A stretch of 64,000 nucleotides of DNA from NCBI RefSeq assembly GCF_029382255.1, contig NZ_JARLLG010000001.1, positions 372,001 through 436,000 on the forward strand. The letters are read 5' to 3'. Positions 30,603 to 39,165 of the stretch are shown here, piece by piece. This stretch comes from Isoptericola croceus. Lineage in GTDB: Bacteria > Actinomycetota > Actinomycetes > Actinomycetales > Cellulomonadaceae. The notes under the pieces were generated by a model. The model ran no database searches. It was given only the letters and a program-made list of their open reading frames with translations, and was not told where the DNA came from. Every line of letters starts with the position of its first letter. Within the stretch, counting starts at the first letter, position 1. A program made the position numbers and the translations under genes.

Positions 30603-30857
30603 ATGTCGTTCCATGGTGACTCCGAGGTCCTGTTGACACCTGCCGAGGTCGCCAGCCTCTTCCGTGTCGACCCGAAGACAGTGACGCGCTGGGCCAAGGC
30701 GGGCAAGCTCTCGTCCATCCGGACGCTCGGCGGGCACCGGCGCTACAAGGAGTCGGAGGTCAGAGCGCTGCTCGGTGCCGCTTCCGAGGCGGCCGAGGCC
30801 GAGGCGGCGGCGAACGCCGCGGCTGCCGAGCAGGGCACCGACGACCGCAAGCGATGA
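30603..30857 (+). CDS. bldC: BldC-family MerR-like DNA-binding protein
   Basis: An 84-residue protein with the BldC fold: LTPAEVASLFRVDPKTVTRW at 11-30, then AKAGKLSSIRTLGGHRRYKE at 31-50. This is a winged-helix excisionase/MerR-type domain without an effector domain. An Ala/Glu-rich tail follows. AGGAGGTG precedes the ATG. In Streptomyces BldC oligomerises on direct repeats and controls development. In this organism it is probably a global regulator. Confidence 0.9.
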   Translation: MSFHGDSEVLLTPAEVASLFRVDPKTVTRWAKAGKLSSIRTLGGHRRYKESEVRALLGAASEAAEAEAAANAAAAEQGTDDRKR

Positions 30858-30860
30858 GCT

Positions 30861-30882
30861 GTCGGCCCGAGCCCGGGCCGAC
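30861..30882. terminator. Terminator between bldC and the convergent DUF3618 gene
   Basis: GTCGGCCCG (30861-30869) pairs with CGGGCCGAC (30874-30882) over a 4-nt loop, placed just after the bldC stop and before the stop of the opposing gene. Confidence 0.65.
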
Positions 30883-30895
30883 GCCCATCGCCTGA

Positions 30896-31231
30896 TCAGC
30901 GGCGGATCGCGCGGACGACGAGGATCGCGACGGCGGCCGTGCCGACGGCCACGGCGCCGAGCAGGAGCTTGGCGTTGCGCGATCGGGTCGCGTCCTGCGT
31001 CGGAAGTCCGTTCCCTGAGAGCATCTCGCCCACGTCGGCTGCGGCCTGCTTCGCCCCGTGACCGAGCCGGGCCGCCTGGTAGGACGGTGACAGCCGCGTC
31101 GTCAGCTCGTCGAGGGCGTCGCCGAGCTCGCGCCGGGCCTGGCGCACCTGCGCCTCCAGCTCGGACCGGCTCATGCTGGCGGTGTCGTCCGCCCGGACGG
31201 TGCTCGACTCCTTCGATGCGTCCGTGCTCAT
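30896..31231 (-). CDS. DUF3618 membrane protein
   Basis: A 111-residue protein. The central motif SELEAQVRQARRELGDALDE followed by LTTRLSPSYQA is characteristic of DUF3618, and one membrane helix lies near the C-terminus (LLLGAVAVGTAAVAILVV). The family is widespread in actinobacterial envelopes, function unknown. Its ATG overlaps the stop of the upstream Holin-X gene by 4 bp, and the two are often adjacent in this phylum. Confidence 0.8.
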   Translation of the reverse strand: MSTDASKESSTVRADDTASMSRSELEAQVRQARRELGDALDELTTRLSPSYQAARLGHGAKQAAADVGEMLSGNGLPTQDATRSRNAKLLLGAVAVGTAAVAILVVRAIRR

Positions 31232-31644
31232 CGCCCGATCCCCTCCTTGAGCGCGGTGACGTCGTCCTTGACGCGGTCGATCGTCTCCGGCTTGCGGGCG
31301 GCCTGCTTGAGCTGACGGATCGCGATCAGGACCATCAGTGCGGCGAGCAGGATCATCGCGACCCCGACGACGAGCGCCGAGAGCCACAACGGCCAGGCCT
31401 CGCCGAGGCCGAGGATCGCCGACCAGATCAGAACACCGACCGCGTAGAGCACGATCACGAGTGCCGCCGCCAGGAGTCCCACGCCGATGCCGGAGCGCTT
31501 GGCCTTCTCGGCGAGCTCCGCCTTCGCCAGCGCGATCTCCGCGCGGACCAGGCGCGTCGCCTGCTCCGAGAGCTGTTCCACGAGCCGGCCCATGCTGGGA
31601 GGCCGGTCTGCCGGTGGTGCCTGCCCGTCGTCCCAGTCCGTCAT
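31228..31644 (-). CDS. Actinobacterial Holin-X family membrane protein
   Basis: A 138-residue protein with an amphipathic helix (LVEQLSEQATRLVRAEIALA), two membrane helices (about 57-80 and 86-110) and a charged tail, matching the putative Holin-X family. Despite the name, no lysis function is established. The ATG is preceded by GGAGCAG; an in-frame start 14 codons upstream has no ribosome site. Coupled to the DUF3618 gene. Confidence 0.8.
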   Translation of the reverse strand: MTDWDDGQAPPADRPPSMGRLVEQLSEQATRLVRAEIALAKAELAEKAKRSGIGVGLLAAALVIVLYAVGVLIWSAILGLGEAWPLWLSALVVGVAMILLAALMVLIAIRQLKQAARKPETIDRVKDDVTALKEGIGR

Positions 31645-31771
31645 CGGCTGCTCCGATCCTCGACGAGTATGTGCGTGCGGTCCCACTCAACCCGTCCTGA
31701 CTGGTCCAGGCAATTCCAGGGGCTCGGCGGCGCGCCCCCGGTCCCGGGGCTGCCGTCGTCGCCGGGACGAC

Positions 31772-31803
31772 GAAGACCCCCGGGCTGCTGCCCGGGGGTC
31801 TTC
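31772..31803. terminator. Terminator of the tRNA cluster
   Basis: GAAGACCCCCGGG (31772-31784) pairs with 31791-31803 over a 6-nt loop. It lies a few bases beyond the 3' end of tRNA-Phe on the minus strand and would also act on the other strand. Confidence 0.75.
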
Positions 31804-31808
31804 TGCGG

Positions 31809-31881
31809 TGGCTCCGACCGGCGTCGATCCGGTGACCTTTCGATTTTCAGTCGAACGCTCTACCAACTGAGCTACAGAGCC
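31809..31881 (-). tRNA. tRNA-Phe (GAA)
   Basis: A 73-nt cloverleaf. Acceptor GGCTCTG pairs with CGGAGCC, the D arm contains AGCTCAGTTGGTAGAGC, and the anticodon loop CTGAAAA gives GAA within a TTCGA/TCGAA stem. The T arm has GGATCGACGCC. CCA is not encoded. Confidence 0.95.
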
Positions 31882-31937
31882 TTGCCGTGACACGAAAGCC
31901 CGGGGCGCCGTTGCCGACGAACCGGGCGCATCATGCG

Positions 31938-32011
31938 CGACCCTGACGGGACTTGAACCCGCGACCTCCGCCGTGACAGGGCGGCGCGCTAACCAACTGC
32001 GCTACAGGGCC
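31938..32011 (-). tRNA. tRNA-Asp (GTC)
   Basis: A 74-nt cloverleaf. Acceptor GGCCCTG pairs with CAGGGTC, and the anticodon loop CTGTCAC gives GTC. The T arm GCGGGTTCAAGTCCCG is canonical. The discriminator is G, as usual for tRNA-Asp. Confidence 0.95.
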
Positions 32012-32190
32012 AAGATCGGTGGTGAAACTTCCGATCGAGGAGCTCTTTTCGAGCCGAGGAAAAGCGTACCCCATGGTTGCCTGGATCCTAAAATCGAATC
32101 CTGACCAGGGATGATGTGCTGACGCTGTGCCGCGGGCGTGACCTGGGCCACGCCGTGCACGACCCAGCGTCGGGCCGAACTTCCCTCGAG

Positions 32191-32263
32191 TACCCCCAAC
32201 GGGATTCGAACCCGTGCTACCGCCGTGAAAGGGCGGGGTCCTAGGCCGCTAGACGATGGGGGC
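32191..32263 (-). tRNA. tRNA-Glu (TTC)
   Basis: A 73-nt cloverleaf. Acceptor GCCCCCA pairs with TGGGGGT, and the anticodon loop CTTTCAC gives TTC. It is the first gene of the Glu-Asp-Phe cluster, an order common in actinobacteria. The 179 bp to tRNA-Asp shows no gene. Confidence 0.95.
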
Positions 32264-32342
32264 CGGTCGAGACAGCATACCGGGGCCGCCGAGGTGGTGG
32301 ATCTGCTGCCGACCGGAACTGTCGTGGGAGAGGATAGACGAC

Positions 32343-32696
32343 GTGGTGGAGATGTCGCGCGAGGACTTCGAGTCAGCCGTGTCGGAAGGGCTGGACCAGG
32401 TGCCGGCCGAGCTGACGAGGCTCATGGACAACGTCGTCGTCCTCGTCGAGGACGACGCCCCGGCAGACGACCCCGGGCTGCTCGGGCTCTACGAGGGCGT
32501 ACCGCTGACCGAGCGGGGCGAGGCGTGGGCCGCAGGCTCGTTGCCCGATCGGATCACCATCTACCGCAACCCGACCCTCGCGTTCTGCGAGTCCGTCGAC
32601 GAGGTGGCCGAGGAGGTCGCCGTCACCGTGGTCCACGAGATCGCGCACCACTTCGGTATCGAGGACGACCGCCTGCACGCCCTCGGCTGGGGCTGA
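32343..32696 (+). CDS. Zincin-like metallopeptidase family protein (PF06262 type)
   Basis: A 117-residue protein starting at a GTG after GGGAGAGGA. The motif HEIAHHFGIEDDRL begins at residue 98, giving HExxH plus a downstream acidic residue, as in the short zincin-fold family formerly DUF1025. The N-terminal half (EDFESAVSEGLDQVP, VVVLVEDDAP) matches the family. Peptidase activity is not established. It is divergent from the tRNA cluster. Confidence 0.85.
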   Translation: MVEMSREDFESAVSEGLDQVPAELTRLMDNVVVLVEDDAPADDPGLLGLYEGVPLTERGEAWAAGSLPDRITIYRNPTLAFCESVDEVAEEVAVTVVHEIAHHFGIEDDRLHALGWG

Positions 32697-32714
32697 TCGC
32701 GCGGATCAGCGCTC

Positions 32715-33854
32715 TCAGTCGAGCGGCTCGTACTCCCAGTGCCAGGCCTCCGGCTTGCGCCCGTCGGCACGGGCCCAGTCCGGGTTGTCCCAGCCGAAGG
32801 CCGGCGCGTTCTTGCGCAACCACTCGTACTGCGGGGAGCCGAACGACTCGACCCCGTCGCCCAGGTCGACCGCCACGCCCAACCCGTGGTTCGAGTGGCC
32901 CGGGACGGCCGCGAGGTAGCCCTTCGACGCCTTCGTGGCGACCTGCTCCGGGTAGGAGCGGTACGAGTCGTTGATCGACAGGTGCTGGCCGAACTTCGCC
33001 TGGTAGGCGGTGTCGAGCCGCTCGAGCTGGGCGGCCGCGTCGCAGCGCAGGGTCTCGCCGACGGCGAACGAAAGCTCGCACATCGCGTCGGAGGGGATCC
33101 GTCCGTTCTCGTAGCCGGCGACCGAACGCGCCTGCTTGGCGAGCTTCTTGGCCGCGTCGGCGGCCTCGTCCTGCTTCGCCGCCAGGGTCTCCGCCGGGGT
33201 GGGGGGTACCGGTGCCGCCTCGATCTCGACGGTGCTCTCGACGTCCTGGACCAACGCCGTCAGCTCCTCGGTGGCCTCGGCGAGCGCGTCGTCGGCCTCC
33301 TCGGGCCCGGTCGTGCCGGTCTCTGTCGAGCTCACCTCGTCCTGGGCCACCTCCTCTGCGGGCCCGGGGACGGGCAGGGTGGGCAGTGCCGTGCGCTCGC
33401 CGGACCGGGAGGCTGCCTGGTCGTCGCGGGCCAGCAGGAGGCCGGCGACCTCGTCGGCCTGAGCGATGAGCCGCTTCCGCTCCTTCTTCGACACGGACGT
33501 CGACTCCGCGGCGACCTCCTTCGCCCGCTGGAGGGCGACGGTCGCCGCGACGGTCGCGGCATCCGGGGTGTCCGGGGTGTCGGCGGAGCCGGGGGTGGGA
33601 TCACCCGCGGTGGTGGGCTCGTCCGTCGGGGCGGACTCCACGACGGGGGCGGTGCCGGTCTGGTCCGTGTCGCCGCCCAGCGGGCCCACGGCCGTCGCGG
33701 TGCCGGCCGTCAGGGCCAGGAGGGCCGTGGCGGCGATGATCCCGGAGCGGGACCTGCGCGCGGTGTGGGTGGTGCGGTGGGTGCGTGGTTCGAAGTGTCT
33801 GCCGGACTTGCGGGTCGTGCGCAGGCGGGGCAGGGTGAAACGACGTCTGGTCAA
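32715..33854 (-). CDS. Secreted D-Ala-D-Ala carboxypeptidase (VanY/M15 family)
   Basis: About 379 residues from a TTG start (LTRRRFTLPRLRT) preceded by GAGGACA. An earlier in-frame ATG would add about 88 non-conserved residues, so TTG is preferred but uncertain. A twin-basic N-region and hydrophobic stretch (IIAATALLALTAGTATA) form a signal or anchor, followed by a long Thr/Pro/Glu-rich spacer with coiled segments (about 70-240), then the M15 domain at the C-terminus. The zinc motifs are SNHGLGVAVDL and AWHWEYEP, with RSYPEQ as the substrate segment. It trims stem peptides of peptidoglycan. Confidence 0.85.
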   Translation of the reverse strand: MTRRRFTLPRLRTTRKSGRHFEPRTHRTTHTARRSRSGIIAATALLALTAGTATAVGPLGGDTDQTGTAPVVESAPTDEPTTAGDPTPGSADTPDTPDAATVAATVALQRAKEVAAESTSVSKKERKRLIAQADEVAGLLLARDDQAASRSGERTALPTLPVPGPAEEVAQDEVSSTETGTTGPEEADDALAEATEELTALVQDVESTVEIEAAPVPPTPAETLAAKQDEAADAAKKLAKQARSVAGYENGRIPSDAMCELSFAVGETLRCDAAAQLERLDTAYQAKFGQHLSINDSYRSYPEQVATKASKGYLAAVPGHSNHGLGVAVDLGDGVESFGSPQYEWLRKNAPAFGWDNPDWARADGRKPEAWHWEYEPLD

Positions 33855-34105
33855 GGGTGTTGTCCTCGGGTGTCGGGGCCGCCGTCCATCGTGGTACCCG
33901 GTTGTGACCGCACCCTGGAGCCGTCGCGAGGGTTGGCGGACCATCTTGCGTGGGACGTGAGGACCGTCGGTGAAGATCGGGACACAAGCCGCGCGCTGCC
34001 CGATATTCCCCCGTGTGAGCGCGAACACATCCGGATCGTGGGACGTGTGGTCCCGTGCCTCGTGCATCCGGCGCCCCCGGGATCGTGCTGACCAACACTG
34101 CCGAC

Positions 34106-34687
34106 ATGAGCCCCGCACCCGTCACCGTGTCGATCCACCGTGTGGTGAGCCCGGAACGGGTACCCGACGTGACGGCGTGGGTGCAGTCGGGCGTGAACCT
34201 CGCGAACCGGTGGCCGGGCTTCCTCGGATCGGGCTGGATCCGCGCCGCCGAGGGGTCGCGGGACTGGGTGATGCTCTACCGCTTCGCCGATGCCGACCGG
34301 CTCGACGCGTGGGAGGGCTCCGAGGAGCGCCGGGCGTGGCTCGCCCGCGGGGAGCACCTGGTCACCGAGCGGGCCGTCACGAAGCGGACCGGCATCGAGG
34401 GGTGGTTCGACGAGCCCGTGCGCCAGGACGAGCCGTCGGGACCGCCGCTGCGCCACGCGCCCCCGCGCTGGAAGCAGTCGGTCGCGATCTGGCTCGGGTT
34501 CTTCCCCGTGAACCTGGCGTTCACGGCGCTCGTCGCCTGGCTGCTGCCGGCCTTCCGGGAGCTGCCGCTCCTGCTGCAGGTGCTCGTCTCGACGCTCGTC
34601 CTCACCCCGATCATGTCGTTCTGGGTCCTGCCGTGGGTGACCGGCCACCTGCAGGGGTGGTTGCACCGTCCGCCGCGGGGTCGCTGA
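34106..34687 (+). CDS. ABM-domain protein with two membrane helices
   Basis: A 193-residue protein. Residues about 5-105 form an antibiotic-biosynthesis-monooxygenase-like ferredoxin fold (VTAWVQSGVNLANRWPGFLG, WVMLYRFADADRLDAWEGS). Two helices follow (about 127-150 and 155-180), typical of the membrane-anchored ABM subfamily. The substrate is unknown. The ATG at MSPAPVTV fits the domain start; upstream frame residues are not conserved in character. Confidence 0.75.
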   Translation: MSPAPVTVSIHRVVSPERVPDVTAWVQSGVNLANRWPGFLGSGWIRAAEGSRDWVMLYRFADADRLDAWEGSEERRAWLARGEHLVTERAVTKRTGIEGWFDEPVRQDEPSGPPLRHAPPRWKQSVAIWLGFFPVNLAFTALVAWLLPAFRELPLLLQVLVSTLVLTPIMSFWVLPWVTGHLQGWLHRPPRGR

Positions 34688-34744
34688 GGTCCGGCCGCGT
34701 CGGCCCACAGCGCGTACCCAGTAAGCGCTCCCTAGGGTGGAGGC

Positions 34745-36427
34745 ATGTTCCTGGACGGCGATCCCGCCTTCGATGAAGGGACGGTCGAGTCGACCGTCAA
34801 TCTGACCCTCACGCTCGCCTGGGCCGCGGCCGCCCTGGTGGCGGCGTACGTCGTCGTGACGTTGCTGTCGGTGCTCGTCCGGCGCTTCGCACGCCGCCGC
34901 CCCCTGCTGAGCGATCTCGCGACCCGACTGCGTCGCCCCATGCGGGTGCTGCTCATGATCGTCGCCGTGTGGGTGGCCTTCCGGCTCTCGGCGCACGAGG
35001 ACGAGGCGTGGTTCCCCTTCCTCCAGCACGGCCTGCTCATCGCCACGATCATCGCGGGCGCGTGGCTGGTCGGTGCCATGGCGTTCGTCGTCGAGGACCG
35101 CACGCTGGCACGCACGAGCGTCGCCTCGAACGACCGGCACGCGCGCCGGGTCCAGACCCAGATCTCGATCCTGCGCCGCGTCACGGTGGCGGTCATCGTC
35201 ATCATCGCCATCGCCTCCGTCCTGTTGACCTTCCCGAACATGCGGGGGGCCGGTGCCTCGATCCTGGCCTCGGCCGGTGTGCTGTCAGTGGTGGCCGGTC
35301 TCGCCGCGCAGTCCAGCCTCGCCAACACCATCGCCGGCATGCAGATCGCCTTCACGGACGCCATCCGCGTCGACGACGTCGTGGTGCTCGACGGCGAGTT
35401 CGGCCGCATCGAGGAGATCACCCTCACCTACGTCGTCGTGCACGCCTGGGACGACCGCCGGCTCATCCTGCCCAGCACCTACTTCACGACCACGCCGTTC
35501 GAGAACTGGACCCGGCGCGCCGCCGACCTGCTCGGCACCATCGAGGTCGACGTGGACTTCAACGTCCCCCTGCCCGCGATGCGCGCCGAGCTCGACCGGC
35601 TGCTCGAGGCGTCCCCCCTCTGGGACCGGCGCATGGGCATCCTGCAGGTGACCGCCGCGACGGGCGGGATGGTTCGGGCCCGCGCGCTCGTCAGTGCTGC
35701 CGACGCCGGCTCGCTGTGGGACCTGCGCTGCCACGTCCGCGAGGGCCTGGTGGAGTGGATCCAGCGCGAGGCCCCCTACGCCATGCCGCGCCGCCGCTAC
35801 GAGGACGCCGTCGCGCTGCCCGACGGCGGCGCTCGGCCGGCAGCGGACTCCCCGGCCGAGCCGGAGCCCGCCGAGGAGGTGCCGATCAGGCTGCCGGTCG
35901 CCGTCGAGCCGCCGGCGAGCGCCGCGTCCGCCGCCTCCGCGCCGGCCCCACGGGTCGGTCGCCGCCCAGGCAAGCCGGTGGTGGTGCCCGGGCGGTCGGG
36001 CACCGGCAAGCCCCGCCGCCCGTCCGTGCTCGACCGGCAGCCCGCCCGCGCCGGTGTGCCGCCGTCGGGCCCGGGCCCGGGCGAGACCGTGGTGCTCGGG
36101 GAGGTGCCCGCCCCCCGGCGCGGCGTGGACGAGACCACCGTCATGCCGCCCTCTCAGCCCGCCGGGCTCTACAGCGGCAGCGAGGAGGCCGAGGCGCGGC
36201 GCGAGAACTTCGAGGGGCCCGGCCAGGAGGCCATCGAGGAGCGCGAGGCGATGGCCGAGCGCCGGATGACCGGCGAGATCGAGCTGGACGACGACGGCGA
36301 GGCGCGTCGTGCGTCGCGCGGCACCGCTCGGAACAGGCTCGCCCCGGACTCCGGCGAGGGTGGCCCGACCGACGGGCCGGGTGACGGCGCGGGTGACGGC
36401 GGTGGCGGTGACGGCGGCGGGCCGTAG
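34745..36427 (+). CDS. MscS-family mechanosensitive channel
   Basis: A 560-residue protein with four to five membrane helices in the first 195 residues and an MscS pore/beta domain at about 150-340. The pore region includes GVLSVVAGLAAQSSLANTIAG, then IRVDDVVVLDGEFGRIEEI and LPSTYFTTTPFENWTRR. The last about 200 residues are Pro/Ala/Glu-rich and predicted disordered, ending in a Gly/Asp repeat. It probably releases solutes on hypo-osmotic shock. The long tail is atypical of E. coli MscS. Confidence 0.9.
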   Translation: MFLDGDPAFDEGTVESTVNLTLTLAWAAAALVAAYVVVTLLSVLVRRFARRRPLLSDLATRLRRPMRVLLMIVAVWVAFRLSAHEDEAWFPFLQHGLLIATIIAGAWLVGAMAFVVEDRTLARTSVASNDRHARRVQTQISILRRVTVAVIVIIAIASVLLTFPNMRGAGASILASAGVLSVVAGLAAQSSLANTIAGMQIAFTDAIRVDDVVVLDGEFGRIEEITLTYVVVHAWDDRRLILPSTYFTTTPFENWTRRAADLLGTIEVDVDFNVPLPAMRAELDRLLEASPLWDRRMGILQVTAATGGMVRARALVSAADAGSLWDLRCHVREGLVEWIQREAPYAMPRRRYEDAVALPDGGARPAADSPAEPEPAEEVPIRLPVAVEPPASAASAASAPAPRVGRRPGKPVVVPGRSGTGKPRRPSVLDRQPARAGVPPSGPGPGETVVLGEVPAPRRGVDETTVMPPSQPAGLYSGSEEAEARRENFEGPGQEAIEEREAMAERRMTGEIELDDDGEARRASRGTARNRLAPDSGEGGPTDGPGDGAGDGGGGDGGGP

Positions 36428-36446
36428 CCCAGGCCGTCAGCACCAG

Positions 36447-37238
36447 TCAGCGCAGCACCGCACCCGCCCGCCCTGCGAGCCAGCCGCGCAGCTCGCCCGG
36501 CCGGTCGGTGATGATCGCGTCCACACCGGCGGCGACCAGCCCTTCCCACTCGCTGGTCTCGTTGGACGTCCACGGCATGACGCGCATGCCGCGGGAGTGC
36601 GCCGTGGTGACCAGGCCGGGATCGGCGAGCACGGCGGCCACGGACGGGTTCACGGTGACCACCTCGAGCCTCTCCGCCACGGCGAAGAGGTCCGCCGGGG
36701 CGGCATCGCAGAGGAACCCGCGCGGCAGGTGCGGCGCCGCCGTGCGCAACGCCTCGACGGTCTCCTGCGAGAAGCCCTGGACGACGGTGCGCCCCGCCAG
36801 GCCGGCGGCGTCGATCGCCGCGATCGTGGGCGCCAGCTCCTCGGAGGCCCACAGCCCCTTGTACTCGCACAGCAGGTCCATGCCGGGCCGGGCCGCGAGG
36901 AACGTGATCGCCTCGGCGAACGTCGGGATGCGCTGCCCGCCGTACACCGGGGAGAACCGGGACCCGGCGTCGAGACCCCGGACCGCGGCGGCGTCGAGCG
37001 CCTCGACCGCTCCGACGCCGTCGGACACCCGGTCCACGATCGGGTCGTGGATGACCACCGGGACACCGTCGGCAGTGCGGCGCACGTCCAGCTCCAGGGC
37101 CGGAGCGCCGGCCCGCCAGGCCGCCTCGAAAGCGGCGAGGGTGTTCTGCGGGGCGACGGCGCAGTAGCCGCGGTGCGCGACGACGACGGGTCCGGACGGG
37201 TGGGGCGCGTCGGGCAGGAGCGTGGTCACTCGGCCCAT
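36447..37238 (-). CDS. Glycerophosphodiester phosphodiesterase family protein
   Basis: A 263-residue TIM-barrel protein. The catalytic core is clear: VVAHRGYCAVAPQNTLAAF near residue 17 (His/Arg), ALELDVRRTADGVPVVIHDP (metal Glu/Asp and general His), and the later VMPWTSNETSEWEGLVAAGV with IITDRPG. It hydrolyses glycerophosphodiesters to glycerol 3-phosphate and an alcohol. It lacks a signal peptide, so is probably cytosolic. Convergent with the MscS gene. Confidence 0.9.
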   Translation of the reverse strand: MGRVTTLLPDAPHPSGPVVVAHRGYCAVAPQNTLAAFEAAWRAGAPALELDVRRTADGVPVVIHDPIVDRVSDGVGAVEALDAAAVRGLDAGSRFSPVYGGQRIPTFAEAITFLAARPGMDLLCEYKGLWASEELAPTIAAIDAAGLAGRTVVQGFSQETVEALRTAAPHLPRGFLCDAAPADLFAVAERLEVVTVNPSVAAVLADPGLVTTAHSRGMRVMPWTSNETSEWEGLVAAGVDAIITDRPGELRGWLAGRAGAVLR

Positions 37239-37372
37239 CCTGTCGTGCGGGAGGGAACGAGGCCAGCAGTGCCGGCGGACCGGTCGTGTCTGGTTCTGAT
37301 CGTTCGGGTGGCGGCTCTGGGCAGACGGGTGATGGTGCCCGAGACGCGGAGATCCCCCCACGAAGGAGTGCG

Positions 37373-37609
37373 ATGAGCGACGAGGTGACGACCGCTCTCG
37401 ACCGCACCGCGGTCGACTACACCCCCTGGACCTTTCACGAGTCCGCCGGTCCCGAGCAGAAGGCCCGCCAGCGTTTGGTTCCTCGCGGATCTCGCCGGGT
37501 CAGCGGTGAGCTCGGCTACCGCCCGCGCGGCGTCCACCGACCGGAACCGGGTACCGACGGACGTCCAGGGTGGGCCCCCCGGGGATCGAACCCGGAACCC
37601 GCGGATTAA
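37373..37609 (+). pseudogene. Truncated gene fragment, possibly acyltransferase 5' end
   Basis: A very good ribosome site (GAAGGAG) and ATG open MSDEVTTALDRTAVDYTPWT, which continues to about residue 33 (EQKARQ). I recall similar N-termini in actinobacterial hexapeptide acyltransferases. After that the frame becomes Arg/Pro-rich nonsense and runs through the tRNA-Lys gene to a TAA. No acyltransferase body follows. The fragment looks like the surviving 5' end of a gene whose rest was replaced or deleted beside the tRNA. The family match is from memory. Confidence 0.45.
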
Positions 37610-37643
37610 AAGTCCGCTGCTCTGCCAGTTGAGCTAGAGGCCC
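37571..37643 (-). tRNA. tRNA-Lys (TTT)
   Basis: A 73-nt cloverleaf. Acceptor GGGCCTC pairs with GGGGCCC (one G-T), the anticodon loop CTTTTAA gives TTT in a GCGGA/TCCGC stem, and the T arm is CCGGGTTCGATCCCCGG. It is isolated, with its 3' end facing the truncated gene fragment. Confidence 0.94.
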
Positions 37644-37893
37644 GCCGTCGCCCGGTGGACGGGCGGTGGCTGCGGGTCAGCCTACGCGGACGGCGTGCTC
37701 GATGGGATCCGTGTCGAGACGGGTGCGATGTGCTTCACAGCGGGCCGAAGGGCAGGGTACGCCCGCCACCGGGCCGCCGCACCCCTGCCTCTCGACCTCC
37801 GAGAGATCGTGTGAGGATTCCGTCCCCGCGTTGCACGATGCCCCCCGGTACTGCTTCGGTGGAGAGGTCGCGTACCCGACGAGAGGAGCAATC

Positions 37894-38181
37894 GTGCTCA
37901 CCGTGACGGACAACGCCCGCACTGCCGTCGAGTCCCTGGCTCAACAGGCCGGTGTGCCCAGTGAGGGAGGTCTGCGCATCGCGCAGTCCCCCGACCAGCC
38001 GGGGAACTTCGAGCTCGCGCTCGTGCCCGCCCCGCAGCCCGACGACGCGGTCGTCGAGGACACCGGCGAGACCAAGGTCTTCGTCGACAACGAGGCTGCC
38101 GGCGCCCTGGACGCGCTGCAGCTCGACGCCGAGCCCTCGACGGAGGGCCCGGGATTCGTGCTCACGCCTCAGCAGGCCTGA
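37894..38181 (+). CDS. HesB/IscA-fold (Fe-S biosynthesis-like) protein lacking cysteines
   Basis: A 95-residue protein from a GTG after GAGAGGAGCA. The pattern VTDNARTAVESLAQQAG, then GGLRIAQSP and a C-terminal EGPGFVLTPQQ, resembles the HesB/IscA A-type fold. No cysteine is present, so it cannot ligate Fe-S through the usual Cys-X-Cys. Actinobacteria carry such proteins, often annotated adhesin-like; function unknown. It is followed by a strong terminator. Confidence 0.7.
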   Translation: MLTVTDNARTAVESLAQQAGVPSEGGLRIAQSPDQPGNFELALVPAPQPDDAVVEDTGETKVFVDNEAAGALDALQLDAEPSTEGPGFVLTPQQA

Positions 38182-38197
38182 GCGCCACAGCCTGACC

Positions 38198-38233
38198 GAC
38201 GGCGGGTCGCCCCCTGGTGGGCGGCCCGCCGTC
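38198..38233. terminator. Terminator after the HesB-like gene
   Basis: GACGGCGGGTCGCCC (38198-38212) pairs with GGGCGGCCCGCCGTC (38219-38233) with a single T-G pair, over a 6-nt loop. Confidence 0.8.
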
Positions 38234-38334
38234 GTGCTGTCCAGGCGGGCGCGACGACAGCATGGCGACCTCGGCCGATCTGCGACACGCTGGGTCCGGC
38301 GCCGCGAGGTCCGCGGCCTTGACGGAGGTGACAG

Positions 38335-39150
38335 GTGTCGGCATCAGGGGGAGCGCGGGGAGCGGCCCACCGTGCCCAGCACAGCTCCGGGCTGCGAGCC
38401 CTCGCCCGCGCCGGGTACGCGGCGTCGGGCGTGGTGCACCTGCTGATCGGGTGGCTGGCCGTCCGGCTGGCCTTCGGGTCGTCGTCGGGCAGTGCGGACG
38501 AGTCGGGTGCCTTCCGCGAGCTGGCGAGCACGACGGGCGGGACGCTGATCCTCTGGGCGGTGACCGTCGGTCTCGCCGCCCTCGCGCTGTGGCAGCTCGC
38601 CGTGGCCGTGGTGGGGGACCCGGGTGCCGACGACGCGAAGGCGGCCGGCGCCCGCGTCAAGGCCGCCGGCAAGGGTGTCCTGTACGGGGTCCTGGCCGGC
38701 ACGGCAGCCCGCTACGCCACCGGAGCCGGCGGGGGAGGCGGTGAGCAGGAGAGTCTCACCGCGACGCTCCTGCAGGCTCCGGCGGGCCGGTGGCTCGTCG
38801 TCGGCGTGGGGCTGGCGATCGTCGGCGTGGGTGTCTTCCACGTGGTCAAGGGGTGGCGCAAGACGTTCCTGCACGACCTGCACGGCAGCGGCGGCGGCAC
38901 CGTCGCCGCGGCCGTCGAGCGGCTCGGGCAGGTGGGGTACGTCGCGAAGGGGGTGGCGCTCGCCGTCCTGGGCGGGCTGTTCGTCGCGGCCGGCGTCACG
39001 CACGACGCGGACAAGGCGGGTGGCCTCGACGACGCGCTGCGCACCATCCGGGAGCAGCCGTTCGGGACGGCCCTGCTGGTCGTCACCGGCGTCGGCATCG
39101 CCGCGTACGGCGTCTACTCGTTCGCCCGCGCCCGGTACGCGAGGCTCTGA
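38335..39150 (+). CDS. DUF1206 six-helix membrane protein
   Basis: A 271-residue membrane protein with three homologous two-helix repeats. Each starts with an aromatic-Gly pattern such as LARAGYAASGVVHLLIGW, AAGKGVLYGVLAGTAARY or GQVGYVAKGVALAVLGGL. This is the DUF1206 architecture; function unknown. The start is a GTG at the end of a GGAGGTGACAG leader. Confidence 0.85.
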   Translation: MSASGGARGAAHRAQHSSGLRALARAGYAASGVVHLLIGWLAVRLAFGSSSGSADESGAFRELASTTGGTLILWAVTVGLAALALWQLAVAVVGDPGADDAKAAGARVKAAGKGVLYGVLAGTAARYATGAGGGGGEQESLTATLLQAPAGRWLVVGVGLAIVGVGVFHVVKGWRKTFLHDLHGSGGGTVAAAVERLGQVGYVAKGVALAVLGGLFVAAGVTHDADKAGGLDDALRTIREQPFGTALLVVTGVGIAAYGVYSFARARYARL

Positions 39151-39165
39151 CCCGGCCGGTCGCCG

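Noticed and set aside
30861-30882. A hairpin near bldC considered as a possible regulatory RNA.
   Set aside because: It lies between convergent stops and fits a terminator. No extended conserved structure was apparent.
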